Shown here one piece after another: positions 8,391 through 16,644 of a stretch of DNA of 64,000 nt. Below the pieces are notes generated by a model. That model did not search any database. It was not told where the DNA came from and was given only the letters and a program-made list of their open reading frames with translations. The DNA is taken from contig CAZMZW010000002.1 of assembly GCA_964571135.1 (NCBI GenBank), forward strand, positions 124,001 through 188,000. The letters run 5' to 3'. The position numbers and the translations under genes were made by a program. The stretch comes from CAZMZW01 sp964571135 (GTDB lineage Bacteria > Chloroflexota > Anaerolineae > Anaerolineales > Anaerolineaceae). The stretch's first letter is position 1. Every line of letters begins with the position of its first letter.

Positions 8391-9929
8391 TCAACCAGCT
8401 GGTGTAGTGGTACTGCTCGCTTGATAGGTGGGCGTGGGGGTTGGAGTTGGAGTTGGCACGGTTGGATTCGTAGAATCTTTACTCACAAATCCTCCCGCGC
8501 AGACGGCTATTTGTGCCTGGGTCAAGCATTCTTTTAAGGAGCCATTATTCACAAGTTTTAATAAATCAACCAGATTCTTATTTGATTCCGTCAATAAAAT
8601 GAGCGTATTGCGATCAGTATTTTGATCGTAAAGGACAAGATTGAAACCTTTGGATGGAATTAACCCAAGCCCGGGTATTGAAAAATAATTACTGGATGAC
8701 GAAAGGTTTATCTGAGATAGTTTACCCTCAGGTGTTGCAGTGAAAATATTATCACTGGAGATTGGTGTTGGTGTTAATGTGGCAATCGAATTGGAGATCG
8801 GTGATGCATTAAAATTGATGCCGAAAGCGGCCACATACTTTTTCAGATCTTCTGAAGGTGGATAAACGCCTAAAATAAGCAGGTCTTTATTTTCCTGTGG
8901 TTGGTCAGCGATTGAAACGGGAATATTATTTGCTTTATATTTAGCCTGTAAATTTGATAATTCAACTAAAAGATTTTTATCCAGGTTTATTTCTTTGTTC
9001 TGTAAAACCACTAAAGGACGGGTAAAGAGATTGGGAAAATCAGCAATGGATCGTTGCCGAGCTTTGCCTGCCAGGAATTCTGCAATATTCAGCACAAATT
9101 GATAATTATCAACCACCTGATCGTAAGGGCTGACAAAGAAACCCATATCTCCGAGAACCAATACGTTTCCATTGAAAGAGGTAGCTGCAACATTGAGTTC
9201 CCCACCTTTATCAGTGGATGATGAAAGCGTAGAATCGTCCCCTTTTATGAGAGGTACTAGATTTCCAGAAATAGAATGCGCGCCATAAAAAACTATTTTT
9301 TTAATATTTTTAGTAAGCGCATTTTGAGTTGCTGGAAGGGCATAGATGTTTCGGTAGTTTCCTTCATTATGAGTGATGCTGTAAATATAATTGGCATTAA
9401 AAGCGATCCCATATGGTTCCAGAATTTGATTCACGATCAAAATACTTGCTTCCATATCATAATAGTCGTTATGATTAGTACGGGTTGGGTCAGCGACAAT
9501 TAACAAACGACCGCCTCGGGAAATATAGTCCTTTAAGGTTTGAATATTTTCCTTCGAGAATGATATAGTCGGTGCAATTACAACATAAGCATCTGCATTT
9601 TGAAGCTTGCTTTGCAGATCTTTACCGTCAATATCAGTTTGAATACCAATCCCCGACGAGAGTAATGAATTGGATAGAATTTCAATTTCGGCCATTTCGA
9701 AGCGGTTGGTGTGAGCCAGGTCAAAAAGCACAGAGATTTTCTGGTTTGCGGTTTTAGCTTCAACGACAGGTTGGGTGGAGAGGACCGGCTGGGGGATAGA
9801 AAAATTACCATAATCCGGTTCCTTAACAGATGGAAAAGGTAAATAAAACCCTTGGTAAAACCAAAGTCCTCGTAATAGGATGGGTAAAGCAAGACATATT
9901 AAGGCGAAAAAGATAAATTGCTTTTTCAT
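8391..9929 (-). CDS. Membrane-anchored extracellular protein, DUF4350/GATase-like
   Basis: Function unknown. The 512-residue protein begins with a membrane anchor (about 5-25, basic start MKKQ) and then a soluble region with the segment LLSSGIGIQTDIDG...ADAYVVIAPTISFS and the G-G-R-L-L-I-V-A-D-P turn. This resembles DUF4350 proteins, which have a class I glutamine-amidotransferase-like fold without the catalytic triad. The last 25 residues are a Pro-Thr repeat typical of extracellular linkers. It lies 11 bp downstream of the S49 peptidase gene on the same strand, so the two are probably one operon. Family assignment is by eye. Confidence 0.6.
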   Translation of the reverse strand: MKKQFIFFALICLALPILLRGLWFYQGFYLPFPSVKEPDYGNFSIPQPVLSTQPVVEAKTANQKISVLFDLAHTNRFEMAEIEILSNSLLSSGIGIQTDIDGKDLQSKLQNADAYVVIAPTISFSKENIQTLKDYISRGGRLLIVADPTRTNHNDYYDMEASILIVNQILEPYGIAFNANYIYSITHNEGNYRNIYALPATQNALTKNIKKIVFYGAHSISGNLVPLIKGDDSTLSSSTDKGGELNVAATSFNGNVLVLGDMGFFVSPYDQVVDNYQFVLNIAEFLAGKARQRSIADFPNLFTRPLVVLQNKEINLDKNLLVELSNLQAKYKANNIPVSIADQPQENKDLLILGVYPPSEDLKKYVAAFGINFNASPISNSIATLTPTPISSDNIFTATPEGKLSQINLSSSSNYFSIPGLGLIPSKGFNLVLYDQNTDRNTLILLTESNKNLVDLLKLVNNGSLKECLTQAQIAVCAGGFVSKDSTNPTVPTPTPTPTPTYQASSTTTPAG

Positions 9930-9940
9930 AATGTTTATCC

Positions 9941-10798
9941 TTAATAATCCGGGATATACAAGAAATATAGACCTGGATCACGCAATTTTTCAGTAGGATT
10001 TACTTTCTCATCCACCTCAAATAATCCCCCAGGCACATTTGATGTTGTTTTACTTTCCTCATAGATTTTTTGTCGGAGATCCACGATTTGATAATGACTG
10101 ATATGTGCCAATTCGGCTGTTTTGTCTATCGAATTTCCAAGTGGACCCAATTCATCGATTAAACCCAAGCGGTAGGCTTCATTGGCGGGGTAAATTTCCC
10201 CGCGCAAAATCTGTTCAGAAGCGATTTTTAGTTTTGTGCCTCGCCCGTTCAATACCGCCTGCAGAAAAGAGGACTTCATCATATCCATTTGACGGATGTA
10301 CTCATCTTGCGGCCATCCCCAAAATTTATAAGGGCCGGTGGAATATTCCTCTTCAAACACTCTGGGTTTTGAAGGGACTGTACCAATTACCCCTATATTC
10401 CCCACCATGGAGGACGGATTGGCAAAAATATAATTAGTTCCCGCTGATATGTAATAAGCGCCGCTTGCGGATAGTCCCTGAACCATAGTGACAATTGGTT
10501 TGGTTTGACGTAATTTAAGCAATTCCAGATAGATCAATTCTGTCCCATTGATGGTTCCCCCCGGGCAATTTAAGATTAATAAAACTGCACGAATTTCATT
10601 ATGGTTTTCTGCATAGCGGATTTGTTTTATTGCAAGGTTTGTTTCGACACTATCAATCGCATTATCGATAGTAATGGTGCCTATCTGGGGGCTGGGGATG
10701 AATGCAGAAAATAATAGACCAATTAATAGGGGCAGGATGATAAAAAAGAAAATATTCTTAATACTCCAAATCGCTTCTATCGTCTTTGTTCTAGGCAT
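9941..10798 (-). CDS. sppA: S49 family signal peptide peptidase (SppA-like)
   Basis: Membrane-anchored serine protease with the ClpP/crotonase fold that in its family degrades leftover signal peptides. One N-terminal membrane segment is followed by the S49 core: LLILNCPGGTI (oxyanion loop), the nucleophile context MVQGLSASGAYYISAG, MVGNIGVIG, and the candidate general-base lysine region NGRGTKLKIASEQILRGE. The protein has about 285 residues, the short single-domain form as in Bacillus. The start was set at ATG 10798 because GGAGGG lies just before it; a GTG at 10843 is less likely. It is followed at once by the DUF4350-like gene. Confidence 0.85.
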   Translation of the reverse strand: MPRTKTIEAIWSIKNIFFFIILPLLIGLLFSAFIPSPQIGTITIDNAIDSVETNLAIKQIRYAENHNEIRAVLLILNCPGGTINGTELIYLELLKLRQTKPIVTMVQGLSASGAYYISAGTNYIFANPSSMVGNIGVIGTVPSKPRVFEEEYSTGPYKFWGWPQDEYIRQMDMMKSSFLQAVLNGRGTKLKIASEQILRGEIYPANEAYRLGLIDELGPLGNSIDKTAELAHISHYQIVDLRQKIYEESKTTSNVPGGLFEVDEKVNPTEKLRDPGLYFLYIPDY

Positions 10799-11042
10799 AA
10801 ACCCTCCAATGCGAGAACTGATATTCTCAATAAAATTGTACACCCTGGAAGCGTTAAGTAATACGAATTAAGGTTTTAATATAATTAATTAGAAACAACC
10901 GATCGAGAAAATCATAGAGGTGATATTAATTAATAAATGGCTCGATTCTTAAAAAGTGGTGAACTAGCTTTTAATTAATGAGTGGCTTATGAAAACATAA
11001 TTATAAATGCCAGGTTAACCGCATGTTTGGTAATTTGAAATT

Positions 11043-11462
11043 TTATTTTGGTGGGAACCACAAACCGCTGATTTTGTAAGGAGGTTCTGCGGTAAACACC
11101 AACTGCATGTCAAGCTTCCCTTTTTCAAATGCCATATTAAAAATGGTAACGATAAATCCCTTTTGTTCAAGCACCTGTTTGATATCCATTGATTGGTAAT
11201 TGCCATTTTGATCCCAGAGGAGTTTCCGTAATTCTGTCATAGCGGTTGTAGGCAGCGCTTTTACCATTTTTTCATCAAAATCGCGAGTAAAAATTGCATA
11301 ATCCTGTTTATCTAATCCTGTGACCAGATTTTCTGCCATCGGGATTGCGACCTCTTTAAAATCGGGCGGGATGATCACTTTTGGCATTGGTACAGAACAC
11401 CCAGTTATTAAAATAATTATGCTGATTAAGACTAACCGTAATGATACTAATTTCTTGCGCAT
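11043..11462 (-). CDS. DUF3887-like lipoprotein
   Basis: A 139-residue lipoprotein of unknown function. The signal peptide (basic MRKK, hydrophobic to residue 18) ends in the lipobox LITGC, so Cys22 should be acylated by Lgt. The mature part (NLVTGLDKQDYAIFTRDFDEKM...) resembles DUF3887 proteins, small alpha+beta domains of the NTF2-like type. It lies 52 bp downstream of the lactate permease gene on the same strand. A TCCTCC complement just before the start shows a strong ribosome site on the minus strand. Confidence 0.7.
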   Translation of the reverse strand: MRKKLVSLRLVLISIIILITGCSVPMPKVIIPPDFKEVAIPMAENLVTGLDKQDYAIFTRDFDEKMVKALPTTAMTELRKLLWDQNGNYQSMDIKQVLEQKGFIVTIFNMAFEKGKLDMQLVFTAEPPYKISGLWFPPK

Positions 11463-11514
11463 TTTATCCTCCAGAAAATATCGGTTTAATTATTTGAGCT
11501 TCTTATTTTCATTT

Positions 11515-13083
11515 TCACCGTAAAATTACATACGTAAAAAATGCGACCAGGAAAATAGGAATTGAACCATAGAGAAGTAGTTTTCCAAGCACTTGTCCTT
11601 CCTTGCCATTCAAACCAACAGTACTACAGCCAACGATGACCTTCGCAGGAGAAATAATACTTCCCAATGCGCCTCCCGCTGTTTGGGCAGCTAATATTAC
11701 TGGCACGCTTAACTTCAGTAATTGTGCGGTTTGCATCTGCAATTGCCCGAAAAGCACGTTGGAATTGCTATTACTGCCGGTGATAAATGCTCCTAAAGCT
11801 CCGATGAAGGGTGAAATCAGTGGATACAATTTCTGATCAAAAACCTGGCTTAACCCGGTAGCCAAAATGTGGATCATCCCGGCATGATTCATCATGGATG
11901 CAATTCCGACCATTGCTAAAATTGCCAGGCTTGGTTGGAGAGCACTCTTAAAAGTTTCTTTGAATAATGAGGAAATTGCTTTTTTTTCAAGATACCCATA
12001 TTTCCTAAATAGGACAAAACAAAACAAGCTCACATAAAAGATGATCATTCCTGCATGGCCAAAAATACTAATACTGCGTGTATTCTCTGCAGGAGTAAGC
12101 CATCCAAAACTTGTCGAAATATCAGGAAAAGAAAGCCCGATTTTATACATATCTAAAAGATTCTTCAATAATGGAATTAGATTGATTATCAGGGTGAGAA
12201 TAAAAAGTACTAAATAAGGTAACAAGGAATGCAATAATCCAGGGTCATTCTCTTTTTGGATGACTCGTCTGTTTACTTTTTCTATCGGTAATTGTATTTT
12301 ATGAATAGGTACAAATTTTAAAAGAATGTAAGCTGCTGCCAATCCGAGAAGTGAAGCGCCACTGACAGCGACAATCCAAATTCCATTCATGGCAAGCAAA
12401 TACTGACTGAATCCAAGTACCAATCCAATTAGCACGATAAAAACCAGATTCTTTCTTATCCCAAAAAATCCATTGGCAAGATATGCCACCAATAATCCAC
12501 AAAAAATGGCTGAAATTCCGAGCAAGAATGAGATTGCAGGTATTAATCCATTCGCAGGCAGATTAGTAACTGCGAGAAGTGATTGAAACGCAATAGCCAT
12601 GGATCCAAAAGTGACTGCCCAACCAGCACCAATACTGGACATGACTACAGCTTGAATTGAGGAAAAACCTAAAACTACCAGCATCGGAGCTGCAACTGCC
12701 ACCGGCACACCAAAACCACCCAGTCCTTGAAGTAAAGAGGTGAATAACCACCCGATGAATAATGCTTGCAGTGTGATGTCGCGAGTGATGTGCGCTAATG
12801 TCATCCCGATAACTTTAATCGTGCCAGCCTTATCTGTAATAAGGTAAAAGAATAAAGCACTCCAAATGACTAATAAGACATCCAGAGCCAGAAAAAAACC
12901 TTTAATTTGTGCCGCAATGATCAATGGAAAACCAGCGCCGAAAAAAATAACCGAAATAAGAATGGTCAACATCCAACTGAGCGCACCGGATTTAAATCCA
13001 CCCCACTTAAAACCTAACATCAATAGCAGAATTGTAAATATGGGAAGCGCTGAAAGGATCCAATTTAAGATACTTGATTGCAT
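11515..13083 (-). CDS. lctP: L-lactate permease family transporter
   Basis: Polytopic membrane carrier of the LctP family, which imports lactate or glycolate with protons. The 522-residue protein has about 13 hydrophobic segments and characteristic stretches: GLGGFGVPVAVAAPMLV, GAGWAVTFGSMA, GALGAFITGSNSNSNVLFG and AAQTAGGALGSIISPAKVIVG, ending in a C-terminal TM. No lactate dehydrogenase or utilisation gene is adjacent, so the substrate is inferred only from the family. The upstream intergenic region holds a 9 bp inverted repeat shared with the divergent GNAT remnant. Confidence 0.88.
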   Translation of the reverse strand: MQSSILNWILSALPIFTILLLMLGFKWGGFKSGALSWMLTILISVIFFGAGFPLIIAAQIKGFFLALDVLLVIWSALFFYLITDKAGTIKVIGMTLAHITRDITLQALFIGWLFTSLLQGLGGFGVPVAVAAPMLVVLGFSSIQAVVMSSIGAGWAVTFGSMAIAFQSLLAVTNLPANGLIPAISFLLGISAIFCGLLVAYLANGFFGIRKNLVFIVLIGLVLGFSQYLLAMNGIWIVAVSGASLLGLAAAYILLKFVPIHKIQLPIEKVNRRVIQKENDPGLLHSLLPYLVLFILTLIINLIPLLKNLLDMYKIGLSFPDISTSFGWLTPAENTRSISIFGHAGMIIFYVSLFCFVLFRKYGYLEKKAISSLFKETFKSALQPSLAILAMVGIASMMNHAGMIHILATGLSQVFDQKLYPLISPFIGALGAFITGSNSNSNVLFGQLQMQTAQLLKLSVPVILAAQTAGGALGSIISPAKVIVGCSTVGLNGKEGQVLGKLLLYGSIPIFLVAFFTYVILR

Positions 13084-13150
13084 GAACTTCTCGGAAGGTT
13101 ACTTATTATTAAACCTTGCAATTGTAACAGGATTAAATATTACAATCTAA

Positions 13151-13192
13151 TATATTGAGCAAGGGATGATTAATATACGAATACTCAATATA
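13151..13192. repeat. 9 bp inverted repeat in the divergent intergenic region
   Basis: TATATTGAG (13151-13159) and its exact reverse complement CTCAATATA (13184-13192) are separated by 24 bp. It could be an operator with half-sites about three helical turns apart, or just AT-rich chance symmetry. Confidence 0.4.
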
Positions 13193-13203
13193 ATAATTTT
13201 AAA

Positions 13204-13694
13204 ATGGATAATTCCAAAACATTATTTTCATGTAAGGTAATTTCTGCCCTGCAATTAAACTCAGGGCATTTTGCTCTAATCCAAAACCTTTTTGAAAAAT
13301 GCAAAGATTTTTCAATCCTGGTATCAGGTAAACCTTCGGAACCGAATGCCGCCAATGACTTGCTGATGGAAACCCCTCCAGGAATTGAATTAGAAAAGAA
13401 ATATGTTATTGGATTAATCGACCAAAAAGATAATTTGGTTTAGTTTATTGGATTGCTTTTAATAGTACCGGACCAGAGAGGGAAGGGTTACGGTGAAATG
13501 GCGTTGAAAGGTTTTAAAAATTGGATTCTGTCTCAAGGTGCAATCGAAGTCCGTTTGGGTGTAGTGGAACAAAACAAGGCGGCTATTCGTTTTGGGAAAA
13601 AATGGGTTTTAATCTATTAGAAATACGACCTCCAAAAATATTTGGTTTGAAAGAACAAAGGGTTTTTGTTTATCTATGCAAACTAACCCCATAG
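13204..13694 (+). pseudogene. Broken GNAT-family N-acetyltransferase
   Basis: The first 79 codons end at an in-frame TAG (13441-13443). The same frame then continues with a clear acetyl-CoA-binding motif (FIGLLLIVPDQRGKGYGEMA) and the GNAT stretch GAIEVRLGVVEQNKAAIRF. There the frame shifts by one base: moving one frame at about 13590 restores MGFNLLEIRPPK and continues to a stop at 13692-13694. Inserting one T turns RFGKKW into the family-typical RFWEKMGF. So there are two lesions, one nonsense and one frameshift. No ribosome site precedes the ATG. Sequencing error cannot be excluded, but two lesions favour real decay. Confidence 0.8.
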
Positions 13695-13724
13695 TATTTG
13701 GAAAAGGAAAATGGCGGAAAAAAA

Positions 13725-13752
13725 TTGGAAAAAGCTCCTATTATGGTAAAAT
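13725..13752 (+). promoter_or_regulatory. Promoter of ppdK
   Basis: TTGGAA (13725-13730), 16 bp, then TAAAAT (13747-13752) with an upstream TGG that makes an extended -10. It lies 62 bp before the ppdK start. Confidence 0.55.
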
Positions 13753-13814
13753 CAAAAATTAGCCTTAATTTGCAGAAATTTTATATTTATTAATATATCT
13801 TGGACGGAGGAAAA

Positions 13815-16565
13815 ATGTCTGAAAAGAAATATGTCTATTTATTCAATGAGGTGGCTGCCGCTGAAAAATATGCTGGCTCATGGGATGGTGTGCGCGGCCT
13901 TTTAGGCGGTAAAGGATCTGGTCTGGCAGAAATGACCCGCATCGGCTTGCCTGTTCCACCCTTTTTCACCGTGACTACTGAAGCATGTAATGCGTTTCTG
14001 GCATCTGGAGAAAAATTTCCAGCTGGTATGTGGGATCAAATGTTGGTAGCGCTAAAAGAAGTTGAAAAAGCATCCGGTAAAAAATTCGGAGATCCAGTCA
14101 ATCCATTATTAGTATCCTGCCGTTCAGGTGCCAAGGAATCCATGCCAGGAATGATGGATACGGTCTTGAATATTGGTCTAAATGATGTGACCGCTGAGGG
14201 GATGCTTAAAAAAACGGGCAATCCACGTTTTGTGTACGATTCATATCGCCGTCTTTTATCCATGTTTGGTTCTGTTGTCCTGGATATTTCTGATAAAGCC
14301 TTTGAAGAAGCCTTGAAATCCTTTAAAGCAGATAAAAAGGCAAAGTTGGATACAGATCTGACTGCCGAGGATATGAAGGAATTAGTTCAGCTTTATAAAG
14401 CGACAGTTAAAAAAGAAAAGGGTTTTGATTTCCCTCAGGATCCTTTAGAGCAAATGAAATTTGCAACTGAGGCAGTATTTAAATCATGGAATGGGAAGAA
14501 AGCCCAGGATTACCGGAGGGCAGAGCATATCCCCGATAACCTTGGCACTGCGGTCAATATTGTTACGATGGTATTTGGAAACACAGGTTGGGAATCCGGC
14601 ACTGGAGTGGCTTTTACGCGCAATCCATCCACTGGTGAAAAGGTTCTATTTGGAGAATATTTGTTGAATGCCCAAGGGGAAGATGTTGTAGCTGGAATTC
14701 GCAATACCGATCCGATCTCGAAAATGAGCGAAACGCTTACTGAGGCTTACCACCAATTTTTGGAAATTTCCCAAAAACTTGAAAAACACTATCACAATAT
14801 GCAGGATATGGAATTTACCATCGAAAATGGGCATCTATGGATGCTTCAAACTCGTAATGGGAAGCGTACTGCCAGTGCAGCCGTAAAAATTGCTGTTGAT
14901 ATGGTGGCGGAAGGGATGATCACCAAAGAAGAAGCGATTAAACGGGTTACTTCAGATAATGTAGATACTCTCCTGCACCCTCAATTTAATGATCTCACGC
15001 TTAAGAGTTCAAGGAAGGAAGGGAAATTCTTTGCCAAGGGAGTAAATGCATCACCCGGTGCCGCAGTTGGCAGAGTCTATTTTGATGCAGATACCACCGA
15101 AAGAATGCACAAGGAAGAAAAACAAGATGTAATCATGGTGCGGCCTTTTACCAAACCGGATGATGTACATGGCATGATCGCTTCCAAGGGTATTCTCACG
15201 AGTGAAGGAGGCGCAACTTCTCATGCAGCTGTCGTAGCGCGTCAATTTGGCGTTCCTTGTATCGTTGGCGCATCCTCGGTCAAGATCGACGTGGAAAAGC
15301 GCGTGATGTTTGCGGATGGAAAAGAGGTCAAAGAAGGTGATTGGATCTCATTAGATGGTGCCACAGGTGAAGCTTTCATAGGGCAGCTTCCCCTCACTGA
15401 AGTAAAAGTGGAGGAGCAGACTGATCTGCTAACCTTATTGGGTTGGGCAGATGAGATTTGTGCAAGACCAAGTACCCGCAATTTGCCCAAGGGTTGGCCA
15501 ACGACTGGCCTCCAGGTTTGGGCGAATGCGGATTATCCTAAAGATGCCCGCCGTGCCCGCGCATTTGGTGCGAAGGGGATTGGATTATGCCGCACTGAGC
15601 ATATGTTCTTTGAACAAACCCGCCTGCCAACAGTTCAGCGTATGATTCTGGTAGAAACCAGCCAGGAACGAACTGATGCATTAAATGAGTTATTGCCATT
15701 CCAGCGCTCAGATTTTGAAGGTTTGTTTGAGGCAATGGATGGGTATCCAGTCATTATCCGCCTGATCGATCCACCCTTGCATGAGTTCCTTCCCTCAGAA
15801 GAAGACCTGTTCGAGGAAGTGATCACCATGCGTATCAAAGGTGAGACCAAAGGTTTGCCGGGGAAAGAAAAATTACTTGCGGAAATCCGCAAATTGCATG
15901 AATCCAATCCGATGATGGGTTTGCGTGGAATCCGTTTAAGCATTGTTATGCCTGAAATTGTAGTGATGCAAGTGCGTGCGATTTTCGAGGCTGCAGCCAA
16001 TATGACCCTGAAGGGTATAAAAGTAAAACCTGAAATTATGATCCCCCTTACCGGGCATGTGAATGAGTTGACCTTTATTCAACCCAAGTTGGTGGAAATT
16101 GCCAAACAAGTGATGAAGGAAAAGGGAGTGGAATTCCCATATAAGTTTGGCACGATGATCGAAATACCGCGTGCCGCTTTAACCGCCGGTGAGATTGCAC
16201 ATGTGGCCGAATTCTTTTCCTTTGGTACAAATGATTTGACTCAGATGACTTATGGTTATAGCCGCGATGACGCTGAACGAAACTTCCTGGCTGTGTATGT
16301 GGGTAATGGCATTCTGCCATCCAATCCCTTCCAGACTGTTGATCAGGCAGGAGTGGGTCGGTTGATGAGGATGTCTGTAGATGAAGGTCGTGCTGTCCGC
16401 CCAGATTTGGAAGTGGGGATCTGTGGTGAACATGGTGGAGACCCGGCTTCCATTGAGTTTTGCCATACGATCGGACAAAACTATGTGAGCTGTTCACCCT
16501 TCCGCGTGCCCGTGGCTCGATTGGCAGCGGCACATGCAGCTTTGAAATATTTGCCAAAGAAATAA
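13815..16565 (+). CDS. ppdK: Pyruvate, phosphate dikinase
   Basis: Interconverts pyruvate, ATP and phosphate with PEP, AMP and PPi in central carbon metabolism, either PPi-linked glycolysis or gluconeogenesis. The 916-residue protein has the N-terminal ATP-grasp domain (LLGGKGSGLAEMTRIGLPVP, SCRSGAKESMPGMMDT), the swivelling phosphohistidine domain with GGATSHAAVVAR (the His is the phosphocarrier, near residue 455), and the C-terminal PEP/pyruvate TIM barrel ending in the catalytic-Cys segment GICGEHGGDP. ATG at 13815 was chosen because GGAGG lies 4 nt before it; the frame also runs up to a TTG at 13800. A promoter and a downstream terminator mark it as a single-gene unit. Confidence 0.97.
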   Translation: MSEKKYVYLFNEVAAAEKYAGSWDGVRGLLGGKGSGLAEMTRIGLPVPPFFTVTTEACNAFLASGEKFPAGMWDQMLVALKEVEKASGKKFGDPVNPLLVSCRSGAKESMPGMMDTVLNIGLNDVTAEGMLKKTGNPRFVYDSYRRLLSMFGSVVLDISDKAFEEALKSFKADKKAKLDTDLTAEDMKELVQLYKATVKKEKGFDFPQDPLEQMKFATEAVFKSWNGKKAQDYRRAEHIPDNLGTAVNIVTMVFGNTGWESGTGVAFTRNPSTGEKVLFGEYLLNAQGEDVVAGIRNTDPISKMSETLTEAYHQFLEISQKLEKHYHNMQDMEFTIENGHLWMLQTRNGKRTASAAVKIAVDMVAEGMITKEEAIKRVTSDNVDTLLHPQFNDLTLKSSRKEGKFFAKGVNASPGAAVGRVYFDADTTERMHKEEKQDVIMVRPFTKPDDVHGMIASKGILTSEGGATSHAAVVARQFGVPCIVGASSVKIDVEKRVMFADGKEVKEGDWISLDGATGEAFIGQLPLTEVKVEEQTDLLTLLGWADEICARPSTRNLPKGWPTTGLQVWANADYPKDARRARAFGAKGIGLCRTEHMFFEQTRLPTVQRMILVETSQERTDALNELLPFQRSDFEGLFEAMDGYPVIIRLIDPPLHEFLPSEEDLFEEVITMRIKGETKGLPGKEKLLAEIRKLHESNPMMGLRGIRLSIVMPEIVVMQVRAIFEAAANMTLKGIKVKPEIMIPLTGHVNELTFIQPKLVEIAKQVMKEKGVEFPYKFGTMIEIPRAALTAGEIAHVAEFFSFGTNDLTQMTYGYSRDDAERNFLAVYVGNGILPSNPFQTVDQAGVGRLMRMSVDEGRAVRPDLEVGICGEHGGDPASIEFCHTIGQNYVSCSPFRVPVARLAAAHAALKYLPKK

Positions 16566-16586
16566 TATATTTCCATTAGATAAAAT

Positions 16587-16624
16587 AAAAAGGTCTGTAA
16601 GGAATGAAACTTACAGGTCTTTTT
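16587..16624. terminator. Terminator between ppdK and the transglycosylase gene
   Basis: Long stem of about 15 pairs (two G-T) around CTGTAAG/CTTACAG, flanked by an A tract and a T tract. It lies between convergent genes and is probably bidirectional. Confidence 0.8.
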
Positions 16625-16644
16625 GATTATTGAACTGCACATCT

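Noticed and set aside
13204..13443. A stand-alone 79-residue protein
   Set aside because: The same frame continues after the stop with clear GNAT motifs, so it is the 5' part of a pseudogene.
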